The position numbers and the translations under genes are program-made. DNA of 64,000 nucleotides from the NCBI RefSeq assembly GCF_900105455.1, contig NZ_FNSF01000001.1, forward strand, positions 1,121,001-1,185,000, in the 5' to 3' direction. Source of the DNA: Tenacibaculum sp. MAR_2009_124. Lineage in GTDB: Bacteria; Bacteroidota; Bacteroidia; Flavobacteriales; Flavobacteriaceae. The notes beneath the pieces were generated by a model that saw only the letters and a program-made list of their open reading frames with translations, ran no database searches and was not told the DNA's origin. Within the stretch, counting starts at the first letter, position 1; each line of letters starts with the position of its first letter. Positions 41,901 to 50,000 of this stretch are shown here, in pieces.

Positions 41901-42657
41901 TGTTACTAGGAAATACATAGGCATATTTTTTATACTCTTGGGCAATACTGCTGACATTATTAGTACTTTGAGGCAACATAGCTAAAGACCAATAATTCTT
42001 TCCGTTTAAAGAGGAAGTGTAAACGTTTCCTGTTTGATTCCATATACTTCCCGTTGGACCATAGATGACAAAATCTGCACCCGAAGCAGCATCTTTTACC
42101 ATAATTATTTCGTTTGAAATTGTGACATCACCAGCGTTAATTTTGATTTCTACAATATCATCATTCCCTTTTTCAAAGTAGATGAAAGGCATTCCTATTC
42201 CTGATGTTGCTTTTAGATCATGAGAGGTATCATTCCAATTCATGGTAACCGTCCAATCTGAATAATCAGAAACTTTAGCCATTGAGGCATGCAACCCAGA
42301 AAGTCCAATTTCAATAGGTGATGAATCTCCTATCGGTCCCCACGGAATATAGGTTACAATCAATCCTTGTTCATTGGTTTTCATAGTCATTGGATAATTA
42401 AACAAATTATCAGCATGATTTTCCTTAATTAACTTAGACCACCAATCATTAGTAGGAACAGGTTTACCTAAAGCATTACCACTTAACTGAGGAGTCCCTG
42501 AAGGAAAGCCGTTTCTCCCTGCGGAATCTGAACCAGGAAAACTAGTGGTATAGCTTCCACTACCAATATTAATAGTTTGTGCATTACTTGAAGATATAAC
42601 TCCTAGTAAAAAAGAAATAATAAAGATCTTTAAAGTCTGAAAATGGATGGTTCGCAT
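38917..42657 (-). CDS. Secreted GH81 endo-beta-1,3-glucanase (laminarinase) with CBM6 and type IX sorting domain, 1246 residues
   Basis: Signal peptide at 1-26 (FIISFLLGVISSSNAQ). The GH81 catalytic domain spans about 45-720; recognisable parts are NDWWSKLI near 70, DHHFHWGYFIHAAAF near 450 and GHSWANGF followed by NDQESTSE near 510-530, which contains the conserved acidic residues. An Ig-like domain (about 760-850) is followed by a CBM6-type module (about 855-1005, ending LGKMAFSY), another carbohydrate-binding beta-sandwich (about 1015-1160), and a type A sorting domain (about 1170-1246, ISIYPNPVDNRLYV ... GMYILKLY). It should be exported by the type IX system and cut algal laminarin or fungal beta-1,3-glucan. 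No SusCD pair is near. A promoter box and direct repeats lie upstream. Confidence 0.92.
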   Translation of the reverse strand: MRTIHFQTLKIFIISFLLGVISSSNAQTINIGSGSYTTSFPGSDSAGRNGFPSGTPQLSGNALGKPVPTNDWWSKLIKENHADNLFNYPMTMKTNEQGLIVTYIPWGPIGDSSPIEIGLSGLHASMAKVSDYSDWTVTMNWNDTSHDLKATSGIGMPFIYFEKGNDDIVEIKINAGDVTISNEIIMVKDAASGADFVIYGPTGSIWNQTGNVYTSSLNGKNYWSLAMLPQSTNNVSSIAQEYKKYAYVFPSNTTTNWNYNESNAKMTSTFSVTTDIKEGNHTNILMGLLPHQWNNLAANSPAPNEYTYSTVRGDLKTLSGNSFTVENTFKGILPTLPNLGHYSPGFNPAALNTKISLIKNDQLATWTDSYNEGQVMNRLIQTARIAHQTGNIIARNTMLSTIKERLEDWLTYESGEVAFLYYYNNNWSTLLGYPAGHGQDSNINDHHFHWGYFIHAAAFIEQFEPGWANQWGEMINLLVRDAASQDRNDSLFPFLRNFSPYAGHSWANGFASFPHGNDQESTSESMQFASSLIHWGAVTNNDAIRDLGIYIYTTEQTAIEEYWLDIYNRNFSATHPYSLVSRVWGNSYDNGTFWTQDIAASYGIELYPMHGGSLYLGHHQTYAESLWTEMAANTGILSNQENPNLWHDTYWKFLALTDAQTAVDLYDSYPNRELKFGVSDAHTYHWLHTMNSLGVPDTSITANHPLAVAFDNNGETIYTAHNYTNNATTVTFSDGYMLTVPPNTLATSKDIDITGELSINSSEVNENDNVLLNAETTGAGITKVAFYNDDALLSEDSSAPYNYNLQNIELGIHKFYARVYAGETSIVTNIITVTVGDQLPYLDVANQIPGVIEAGNYDYFEGGNGQNIAYFDSSLDNKGDFRPEEYVDALAVASEGKTVGWISSGEWLEYTVNVETTGCYNLDMRYASGNDNGGGPIYFEVDGEKISQDISFPSTGGWENWNTRSTSTIDLLEGEHVIRLVATEGEINLGKMAFSYNDTECAEPGINTGLPFDFEASPITSDFINFDGGTGTVEAVISPQNEGNTSENLAKIVKNGGQPWAGSYINLNDALNFSSNSYITLKVWTDAPIGTPMQIKLEQQNGGNTFELLTNTSVTRQWEILSWDFSSLGVSAYDRLVFMFDFGSIGDGSPASTFYFDDVQQTATLSTTEVITTPISIYPNPVDNRLYVDSSSITLSKIEIYSLLGKKLIEVYNIQNSIDIQELSSGMYILKLYDENKYVTKKIIKK

Positions 42658-42677
42658 GTCTAAAGGATAAAGCCTTT

Positions 42678-42734
42678 CAAATGTATTTTAATTTTAGGGT
42701 GTATAAAATTAAAGCACCCATACACCACCCATAC
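42678..42734 (-). promoter_or_regulatory. Laminarinase promoter with direct-repeat operator
   Basis: On the minus strand TACATTTG (42678-42685) is an exact -7 box, 20 bases before the ATG. The 9-mer CACCCATAC (plus strand) occurs at 42715-42723 and 42726-42734, 11 bases apart, one helix turn, just upstream of the -33 position. This is a typical place for an activator. Confidence 0.5.
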
Positions 42735-42767
42735 AGCTCTATTGTTTTATAAAAAAATGCTAATCTA

Positions 42768-43666
42768 TTATTCCTTTGGCCTTAAACCCTGTATAATCTC
42801 AGCATCAACCCAAAAAATATTCACATTTTTATAATCATCATTTTCGTAAGGAACCTCACCAACCGTTCGATTGAAGAATAAAAACTTTCCATCAGGAGTA
42901 ATACTAGCAGCTGCCTCCCATGCCGCTGTGTTTATTTTATTTCCTAAGTTAATAGGATCACCCCATGAACCATCTTGCTGACGAAAACTAATATAAATAT
43001 CAGAATCTCCATACCCACCTTCTCTATCACTATCGAACAGTAAATAAGATTCATCAGGAGCTATAAAAGGATGAAAACTTCTACCTGTATTAATTTTAGC
43101 GTTGAGTTTTTTGGGTTTTTCATGCTTTCCATTAACTAATCCAGAATAACGAATATCTCCGGTAAAATCACGTTTAAATTCATCAAAAAAATAGGTTCCT
43201 TTATCTGAAACAGATAATCGCATGATAGGTAAACTATCAAAGGGAGCTTTAAGCTTTTTGATTTCAGACCAATTACCATTTCCAGTTCGTTCTGAAAAAC
43301 TATTTCCTAAATAAATGATATTATTATTTGAAGAGAAAAAAGGACTTCCTTTCGTTTTGAAATTACTTTCTGAACCCATTGTTTATCCTTTTTGATATAA
43401 GCAACATTTAGTTGTATTTCTCTCTTCTCATCAAGCTTTATATAATAGAATTCATTTAAATCAGGAGAAAATACACCGTTATATTCCCAATCCGTTGTTG
43501 TTACCAATTTTGGTGCAAAAGGTTTAGGAACAAGTCCCGGAGGCTTTTGTCCTAGATATGCATTTTCAGTCGTATTAGATATAATATCTTTCTTTTGCTT
43601 CTTGCTTTCGCAAGCATGACAAAAAGAAATGCCTATAATGAGTACTATAAAGTTTGCTACCTTCAT
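42768..43666 (-). pseudogene. PD40-type lipoprotein gene split by a single-base loss
   Basis: The first part (43666 downwards) has a lipoprotein signal (MKVANFIVLIIGISFCHACE), then YLGQKPPGLVPKPFAPKLV. It runs out of frame after KDKQW. The second part (42768-43379) carries on with SESNFKTKGSPFFSSNNNII, DESYLLFDSDREGGYG and ITPDGKFLFFNR, WD40-like PD40 strands. Adding one G to the GGG run near 43378 restores QWGSESNFK, matching HWGQESETD in the neighbouring paralogue. The intact protein would have about 299 residues and sit in the outer or inner membrane facing the periplasm. Real mutation and sequencing error both remain possible. Confidence 0.75.
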
Positions 43667-43681
43667 GATATTTGAATTTAT

Positions 43682-44577
43682 TTATTCCAGGTTAGGTTTA
43701 AGGTTTTCAATGATTTTAACATCAACCCAATATTGTTTTCCAATGTAAGTACGATTACCGTCTTTATTTAATTTCCAATCTCCTCTTATGAAAAAGAAAT
43801 ATTTACCATCAGGCGATATTTGTGGAGAGCTTTCCTGTTTATCCGTATTTATTATTGGCCCCATATTCATGCTATTTGACCAAGTTCCCTCATTTTTTTT
43901 AAACTAATATAAAGATCACTTTGCCCATATCCATCTTCTCTTTCTACACTCCAGATTAAATAGGATTCATCGGGGGAGATTAGAGATCCTGCAATATATT
44001 TTCCTCTATTGATATCATCATTTAACCTGATAGGATCTTCATATTTACCATTAACAAGTCTTGAATAATAGATAGCTCCAATCGGTCCCCGTTCTTTGTA
44101 TGCCGTGAAATAGTAAGTGCCCTTAGCTGAGACAGATCGACCATGATTCATATGCTTTAGAAAAGTACCTGCACTTTTAGGTTCTGACCAGTCATTGCTC
44201 TTTCGTTCTCTATAAAGTTTTCCAATGAACATCTTATTACCATCAGTTGAAAATTGCGGCCATCTTATGTCCGTCTCAGATTCTTGCCCCCAATGATTAT
44301 TTTCATATTTGATAACGAAAAAAGTGCGCTTACCGTTATTTCGTACGAAGTAATACGATTTCATATCTGAAGTATATGTCCCCTCTTCAAAAATTCCTTC
44401 TGGAGAAATAATATCAGGATCAAAAGGTTTTGGAGTTAAGCCAGGTGGTTTTTGTCCAAAATAGCGGTTCTCTAGGGCTTGAAAATCAGAATTATTTGCT
44501 TTTTGATTTTTAGTATTACAAGCACACGCGAATAGTAGTGATGTGAGCAATAATAAAATAAGTTTGTTGTTTTTCAT
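43682..44577 (-). pseudogene. Second PD40-type lipoprotein gene, split at an A8 run
   Basis: Starts MKNNKLILLLLTSLLFACAC (lipoprotein signal), then YFGQKPPGLTPKPFDPDII. The frame is lost after YISLKK, where eight A (T-run 43893-43900 on the plus strand) are followed by a wrong frame. With nine A the sequence reads SLKKNEGTWSNSMNMGPI and joins the downstream frame (43682-43870) containing SSPQISPDGKYFFFIRGDW. The restored protein of about 298 residues is a clear paralogue of the neighbour. Two tandem copies, each broken by one missing base, is remarkable. Function of the family is unknown. Confidence 0.75.
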
Positions 44578-44651
44578 CGATTATAGATTGTAATATTTGG
44601 CAATGGCTTATGAAGAAGTATTAGTAGATTTCTTTTCGCAAACCTTTTTAT

Positions 44652-45530
44652 TCAAGATTTTAAGTTCTTTAACAAGTCTGATAGCCAATACATGCTACGT
44701 ATTGATATCATTGGAAAAGCTGAACTATGATCAAAACCTTCAATCAACTCGAGTTTTGATGTTATATTTGGATAATCTTTACTCTTTAGAAAAGAATCAA
44801 GACCTTTGGCTTGTTGAATCGTCTTTTCATTATCCAATGTACCAATTGCTATGTAAACATTAGCATTTACGTCTTTTTGCTTCTGGGATACTATTGATTC
44901 ATTTTCATAAATAAATGATTTGTCCATTAAATATGTTGAGCTACCAAGAATGTAATTTTTAAAAGTATTAGGTTTTGTCAACAACACATAGGCTCCAAAA
45001 TTTCCGCTTATGGAATATCCAAAATAACTACGGTTATCGGGGTCTGCCTGATAATTATTCTCTACATACTTAATTACATCGTTACAAATAAAATCTAGGT
45101 GATTTTCAGCTTGTCCATAATTATATTTAGCCTGATGTTCTTGGTTACTGGATTTCATAATTGAGTAATCACGAAACCTGCTAGCATAAGCTTTAGTTGG
45201 ATGTAAGTTTTTCTGCCAAGAAATACCAACAAGAATAAGGTTATCCATTAGATATTCACTGGATCCGGATAATATTTCTAAATGCCACATCGCATCTTCA
45301 ATATAAAGAACAGGGTATTTAATATCATTATCGTTTGAATATCCTTCTGGCAACTTTATATAAAGTTCATATTGTCTATCAAACTGACTATCTTTTATAG
45401 GAATCACTTGTATCTGTGGTAATTCTAAAGATTTTTTAAGAGGTTGAATATTACTATTGATACTATTATTTTGAGCATATACAGCATTAAACGATATATA
45501 TAATGTTAGTATTAATAATTTAGTTTTCAT
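44652..45530 (-). CDS. Secreted esterase of the IroE/Fes-like alpha/beta-hydrolase group, 292 residues
   Basis: Signal peptide MKTKLLILTLYISFNAVYAQ. The hydrolase core includes YPVLYIEDAMWHLE near 80 and the nucleophile elbow GYSISG with Ser near 172; the acid in IGTLDNEKT near 230 and His near 268 (EGFDHSSAFP) complete the triad. The family cleaves esters, including siderophore esters and acylated sugars. It is a single gene, downstream of a long inverted repeat and divergent from kinase pair 3, which may regulate it. Confidence 0.8.
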   Translation of the reverse strand: MKTKLLILTLYISFNAVYAQNNSINSNIQPLKKSLELPQIQVIPIKDSQFDRQYELYIKLPEGYSNDNDIKYPVLYIEDAMWHLEILSGSSEYLMDNLILVGISWQKNLHPTKAYASRFRDYSIMKSSNQEHQAKYNYGQAENHLDFICNDVIKYVENNYQADPDNRSYFGYSISGNFGAYVLLTKPNTFKNYILGSSTYLMDKSFIYENESIVSQKQKDVNANVYIAIGTLDNEKTIQQAKGLDSFLKSKDYPNITSKLELIEGFDHSSAFPMISIRSMYWLSDLLKNLKS

Positions 45531-45655
45531 AGTTTTAATGTTTTCGATTGTAGCTTGTCATGTTCTATGTTAGTATTGATCTAGATCGATCATATTTTTA
45601 CAAAGAAGGTCTTTAAATTCCATTTTACATACCTATTTTTAATGAACCGCTCTAT

Positions 45656-45693
45656 GCATTAATGAACGGCTCAAGTAAGCCGTTCATTAATGC
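45656..45693. promoter_or_regulatory. Perfect 16-bp inverted repeat, candidate operator
   Basis: GCATTAATGAACGGCT (45656-45671), spacer CAAGTA, AGCCGTTCATTAATGC (45678-45693). A third half-site TTAATGAACCGCT lies just to the left (about 45639-45651). GCCGTTCAT in each arm is close to the half-site recognised by LytTR regulators. It is 34 bases upstream of kinase 3 and about 125 from the esterase start, in their shared control region. Confidence 0.6.
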
Positions 45694-45726
45694 TATCTTG
45701 CATAAGTAATCACTTATTAAAACGGT

Positions 45727-47400
45727 TTGAGGTACTTTTATGTTTTTCTTTTTTTTAGCTTCCTATTATCAACAGTTTCTTGTTCTGATAAACCGGTTTA
45801 TAAGCAAGGTAAAACTGTTTTTAAACTTAGTGATGAACAAGAATGGGCTTCTAAGCATTTAAACACTGCTGAATGGAAAAGAAGATTGAAGTTTGTGCCC
45901 GACGGAAAAGTTTTTTGGTCTCGAACCAATGTGAAGATATTAGAAAGCCCTGAATCATTAAAATCTTACGGTGTCCGATTGGAAATTTATGGAGAGTATG
46001 AATTATTTTGGGATGGAGTATTAATTGGTAGAAATGGAAACCCAGGGCAAGAGTCCAGTTTATCTCCAGAAGGGGAATTGTGGACTACTTTCCTTATTCC
46101 AAGAAATTTGTCAGCTAAAGGAGAGCATATTATAGCCATTCGTATAAGTAATTACTATTTTCCCGATCATATTGGTATCTATGATCTCAATATAGATGAT
46201 TATGATGATTTATTAACAGATAGGCTTATCGAGTCTTCTTATATGAATCTTTTTGCGGGAGCTTTCCTTATTGCTTCTTTTTATTTCTTTTTTCTCTTTT
46301 TAAGTAATAAAAAGGAATATGCAACCCTTGTTTTTAGCATAAGTTGCTTTCTTTTTTTTAGTTTAATATTAGCGGAATTTATTAAAACATACATCCCTAT
46401 TCATTACAATATGCATGTTGTACGCTTAAAGACTATAGGGGCTTTATTGCTTTGCATTTCCTTTTTGATTCCATTCTATTTTTCTATGCAATTTCCATTT
46501 CCTAAGCGAAAATGGTTATTCATAATTTATGGAGCACACTTATTATTTATTTTCTTTTCTAGACATGTTTTTCAATTAACTTCAAATAATATGACCTTAA
46601 GTATGTGGGTTTTCTCCTTTGGAATTGTAGTATTCGGAGTTTACCGTAAGATGAGAGGAGCACTTTTGGTATTATTAATACTAGTTTTATCTGCTCTTAT
46701 TGGTTTTATTACTCCTTTTAGCAAAAGTCTATTTGTAGGTTTTAGTTTAATACTTTTAGGGATGTTTTATTTACTTTCTTTAAACATAAAAGAACAGCGA
46801 ATTGCTTATGAAAATTCATTATTGCAATCTACTCGTCTCCGTTTGGAATTACTAAAAAAGAACATTCAACCTCATTTTTTAATGAATACGCTAACTTCGC
46901 TGATTGATTGGATTGAAGAAAGTCCGAAGAAGGGCGTTCAATTTATAGAGGCCTTGGCAAAGGAATTTGATCTTTTTAATCAAATAGAAAACAAAAAACT
47001 GATCCCCATAACACAGGAAATAGCTCTTTGTCGTTCTCATATTGAAATAATGAAATATCGAAAGGAGATCGATTATTTATGGCAAGAAGAAGGAATACAA
47101 CCTGATGAAATTATTCCTCCTGGTATTTTTCATACATTATTAGAAAATGGAATTACACATAGCTTGCCTATGGAAGGGAATATAATTGAGTTTAAATTGA
47201 TTTTTGAGCTCGGACAGGACTTCAAATGCTATACTTTTTTAACTTTTGCCAAGTTAGTAAAAGAGGGTGCTAATAACAAAGAAGGAACGGGTTCGAAATA
47301 TGTAAAAGCACGATTAATGGAGAGTTATAGTAATAAATGGGAGTTTATTTCGGAACCTACAAATAGTGGTTGGAAAAACACGATAAAAATATATTCTTAA
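45727..47400 (+). CDS. LytS-type histidine kinase with 7TM-DISM-like sensor, 557 residues (pair 3)
   Basis: The most upstream plausible start is TTG at 45727; it gives a lipoprotein-like signal (MRYFYVFLFFSFLLSTVSCS), and no ATG fits. An extracellular jelly-roll-like domain (about 25-160, YGVRLEIYGEYELFWDGVLI) is followed by seven membrane helices (about 170-350), then His383 in IQPHFLMNTLTSL. The ATP-binding motif LLENGITHS near 470 is recognisable, but the usual GLxN loop near the C-terminus is replaced by NKEGTGSKYVKARL. The layout is that of 7TM-DISM receptors that sense extracellular ligands. It ends four bases before its regulator. Confidence 0.85.
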   Translation: MRYFYVFLFFSFLLSTVSCSDKPVYKQGKTVFKLSDEQEWASKHLNTAEWKRRLKFVPDGKVFWSRTNVKILESPESLKSYGVRLEIYGEYELFWDGVLIGRNGNPGQESSLSPEGELWTTFLIPRNLSAKGEHIIAIRISNYYFPDHIGIYDLNIDDYDDLLTDRLIESSYMNLFAGAFLIASFYFFFLFLSNKKEYATLVFSISCFLFFSLILAEFIKTYIPIHYNMHVVRLKTIGALLLCISFLIPFYFSMQFPFPKRKWLFIIYGAHLLFIFFSRHVFQLTSNNMTLSMWVFSFGIVVFGVYRKMRGALLVLLILVLSALIGFITPFSKSLFVGFSLILLGMFYLLSLNIKEQRIAYENSLLQSTRLRLELLKKNIQPHFLMNTLTSLIDWIEESPKKGVQFIEALAKEFDLFNQIENKKLIPITQEIALCRSHIEIMKYRKEIDYLWQEEGIQPDEIIPPGIFHTLLENGITHSLPMEGNIIEFKLIFELGQDFKCYTFLTFAKLVKEGANNKEGTGSKYVKARLMESYSNKWEFISEPTNSGWKNTIKIYS

Positions 47401-47404
47401 GCTT

Positions 47405-48103
47405 ATGAATGTTTTAATTGTTGAAGATGAATTAAGAATAGCCAAAAGAATCGAACGAATGGTTCTTGAAATTTTGAGTGATAATTTAAAATTCATAAAG
47501 GTCTCAAACACGCTTAAGAATGCCGTTGAATATATTGAGAGTAATACGTTAGATCTGGTTTTTTTGGATTTAAATTTAAATGGAGAAAGTGGTTTTGATT
47601 TACTTGCAACGGCGGTTTCTAAATCATTTTATACGATTATCGTTTCTGCATATAAAGATCAAGCAATTAAAGCTTTTGAATATGGTGTTTTAGACTTTGT
47701 CCCAAAACCATTTAATAAAGATCGATTAGAGTTGGCAATCAACAGAATGAGAACTGAGGAAAAAATAGCAAACAATCCTATTAAGTTTTTAACTGTTAAA
47801 AAAAGACATAAAATACAACTCATCCCTATAGATAGCATTGTTTATATTAAAGGTGCTGGTGTTTATTCGGAGCTCTTCCTTTCTGATGGTAAAACAGAAC
47901 TCCATGATAAATCTCTTGAAAAACTAGAACGATTATTGCTTCCTTCTTTTGAACGAGTTCATAAGTCGTATTTAGTAAAAATGACTGAAATAAAAGAGAT
48001 TATTGTAGCTTCAGGAAGTAAATACATGGCAGAATTAACCGATGGAACACAAATTCCTATAGGAAGAACAAAGTATAAAGACTTAAAAGCGAAATGGATT
48101 TAA
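47405..48103 (+). CDS. LytTR-family response regulator, 232 residues (pair 3)
   Basis: Receiver 1-118: acidic VEDEL, Asp55 in LVFLDLNLNG, Lys near 100 (PKPFNKD). LytTR domain about 130-232 (KFLTVKKRHKIQLIPIDSIV, FERVHKSYLVKM). It starts four bases after its kinase. The gene is convergent with the regulator of pair 4, leaving seven bases between the two stop codons. Confidence 0.9.
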   Translation: MNVLIVEDELRIAKRIERMVLEILSDNLKFIKVSNTLKNAVEYIESNTLDLVFLDLNLNGESGFDLLATAVSKSFYTIIVSAYKDQAIKAFEYGVLDFVPKPFNKDRLELAINRMRTEEKIANNPIKFLTVKKRHKIQLIPIDSIVYIKGAGVYSELFLSDGKTELHDKSLEKLERLLLPSFERVHKSYLVKMTEIKEIIVASGSKYMAELTDGTQIPIGRTKYKDLKAKWI

Positions 48104-48110
48104 GACTCTG

Positions 48111-48812
48111 CTATATTTTATCTAATATACTTTTTCTGTACGACTTCCCTATTGGCAATTTTGCATCGTTTTGTAGTATTATTTGATTCCCATCGATTAT
48201 TTTCAGCTTATCGAAATTAATAACAAAAGATTTGTGTATCCGTGTAAAGTAGTCAGGTAGTTTACCTAAGAAATCGGATAAGGTTTGTTGTGTTAGCAAC
48301 ATGGAGTCAGTATATATTTTTATATAGTTTCCATAAGCTTCTATGTAGTTAATATCATCAAAAAAGAGCTTGATAATTTTCTTATCACTTTTCACAAAGA
48401 TAAAATTAGGTTCTTCTTCTTTTTCTATTGAAACTGTTGTTTGTATGGATGCCGTTTCTGGGATACTAATTTTATTCACTGCCTGCAAGAAACGTTCTAA
48501 AGAAAAGGGTTTTAATAGATAATCTGTTACAGCGAGTTCAAAACCTTCTAAGGCATATTCAGGATAAGCGGTGGTAATAATTACATTTGGTTTTTGTTGC
48601 ATGGTTTTCAATAAACTCAAACCTGATAATTTTGGCATGTTTATATCTAAAAACAAGATATCTACAGACTTTTCTTTTAGCACTTCAAGAACTTCAAAAG
48701 CATTTTTACATGCAGCAACAATCTCTAAATGAGGCATAGAGTCAATATAGTTCTCTAAAATTTGACGAGCAATAGGCTCATCATCTGCAATAATACATTG
48801 TAATACCTTCAT
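48111..48812 (-). CDS. LytTR-family response regulator, 233 residues (pair 4)
   Basis: Receiver 1-115: acidic ADDEP (10-13), Asp56 in ILFLDINMP, Lys near 101 (LLKPFSL). LytTR domain about 135-233 (NFIFVKSDKKIIKLFFDDIN, FTRIHKSFVINF). The most similar regulator in the window is that of pair 2, judging by shared residues around LNMPKL/INMPKL. One base separates it from the kinase gene stop at 48814. Confidence 0.9.
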   Translation of the reverse strand: MKVLQCIIADDEPIARQILENYIDSMPHLEIVAACKNAFEVLEVLKEKSVDILFLDINMPKLSGLSLLKTMQQKPNVIITTAYPEYALEGFELAVTDYLLKPFSLERFLQAVNKISIPETASIQTTVSIEKEEEPNFIFVKSDKKIIKLFFDDINYIEAYGNYIKIYTDSMLLTQQTLSDFLGKLPDYFTRIHKSFVINFDKLKIIDGNQIILQNDAKLPIGKSYRKSILDKI

Positions 48813-48813
48813 T

Positions 48814-49788
48814 TTACAAGTTTATGATTAGTTGTACTGAGTAATTGTTATTGACTTTATTGATATGCAATTCGTGCTGATCTGGATATATAAGATCTAA
48901 CCGTTTTCTAACATTGTTTAATCCAATTCCACTTTTACCTTTTTCCATATTATTCACTGTTTTTTCCTTTTCAAGGGTATTATTGCATTCAAAAATAATA
49001 CTATCATTTGATTCTTTTAATGAAATAGAAACCTCACTCTTGCCATTGGCTTGTTCTCCTAAATGCTTAAAACAATTTTCGACAAACACAATCAATAACA
49101 TAGGGGCTATTTTCTTTTCGCTGAAATTACCGGATTTATGAAACTCAATATCGGCTTCGTCTTCTAGCCTTATCCTTTCTAATGAAATATAATTTTCTAA
49201 ATAACTTACCTCCTTTTCAAGTGAAACAAACGTTTCTCGGGTGTCATATAAACTATAACGTAGAAGATCTGATAATTGCAGCATCAAACTAGGAAGTTTG
49301 TCTGATTTAATTACAGAAAGTCCATATAAGTTATTCAACGTATTGAATAAAAAATGTGGATTTAACTGTGCTTTCAAGAGTTTTAATTCAGCCTCTTTTT
49401 CTTTTTGACGACGGATAAAACTATCTCGAGATAATTTCAAAGCAGTTCCAAAAATTATAATAAGTAAAAAGGCTCCAAAAACATTGATAAGCATTCTGAA
49501 TTCAAATTTCTTGAAGAAATCACTCAATACAGCAACTCCAATAAAAGTGAAAAAGCAAATATTCAGAATATAAAAAAGAACCCCAAGTTTCTCTTTCTTT
49601 TTAAAGAAAAGAGGGAGTATTTTAAGATTGCTAATGTATACTGGTGGTATAATAAAAGCAATGAAAATTAACGCAGTAAGGAATGTGTTGTCAGCCGTAA
49701 TAATCATTGTAAAAATGATTAATAGTAACAGCCACGCGAATACATTTTGAACAATTTTGTTATCAATTAACTTATCAAGTGCAGTCAT
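48814..49788 (-). CDS. LytS-type histidine kinase, 324 residues (pair 4)
   Basis: Four membrane helices at about 14-118 with almost no extracellular loops. The His_kinase region has His145 in LNPHFLFNTLNNL, IVFVENCFKHLG near 240 and the ATP-lid GKSGIGLNNVRKRL near 290. Probably an intramembrane-type sensor that relies on a neighbouring transporter. Its divergent neighbours are the serine hydrolase and ABC exporter genes (50001-53776), the likely regulated unit. An imperfect inverted repeat lies in the shared upstream region at 49822-49854. Confidence 0.88.
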   Translation of the reverse strand: MTALDKLIDNKIVQNVFAWLLLLIIFTMIITADNTFLTALIFIAFIIPPVYISNLKILPLFFKKKEKLGVLFYILNICFFTFIGVAVLSDFFKKFEFRMLINVFGAFLLIIIFGTALKLSRDSFIRRQKEKEAELKLLKAQLNPHFLFNTLNNLYGLSVIKSDKLPSLMLQLSDLLRYSLYDTRETFVSLEKEVSYLENYISLERIRLEDEADIEFHKSGNFSEKKIAPMLLIVFVENCFKHLGEQANGKSEVSISLKESNDSIIFECNNTLEKEKTVNNMEKGKSGIGLNNVRKRLDLIYPDQHELHINKVNNNYSVQLIINL

Positions 49789-49821
49789 TTTATCCTTTTA
49801 AAATCCCTCCAAAAATAAAGG

Positions 49822-49854
49822 TTCATCTATTAAAATGCTTCTTTTAATGATGAA
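49822..49854. promoter_or_regulatory. Inverted repeat between kinase 4 and the serine hydrolase
   Basis: TTCATCTATTAAAA (49822-49835), spacer TGCTTC, TTTTAATGATGAA (49842-49854): arms complementary except for one bulged base. Its outer GTTCAT resembles the half-site of the inverted repeat at 45656. Candidate operator for regulator 4. Confidence 0.4.
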
Positions 49855-50000
49855 AGTTCTCTTTTTAAATGTAAACGTTTCTTTTACGATGATAATGGTA
49901 AATCTGTAGGGATATCATTAAAGTAAACACCTTCATCATTCTTTTTTTTAAAAGACATGGTTACTTCTGATTTTTGACCCGACAATTAAAAACAAATACC

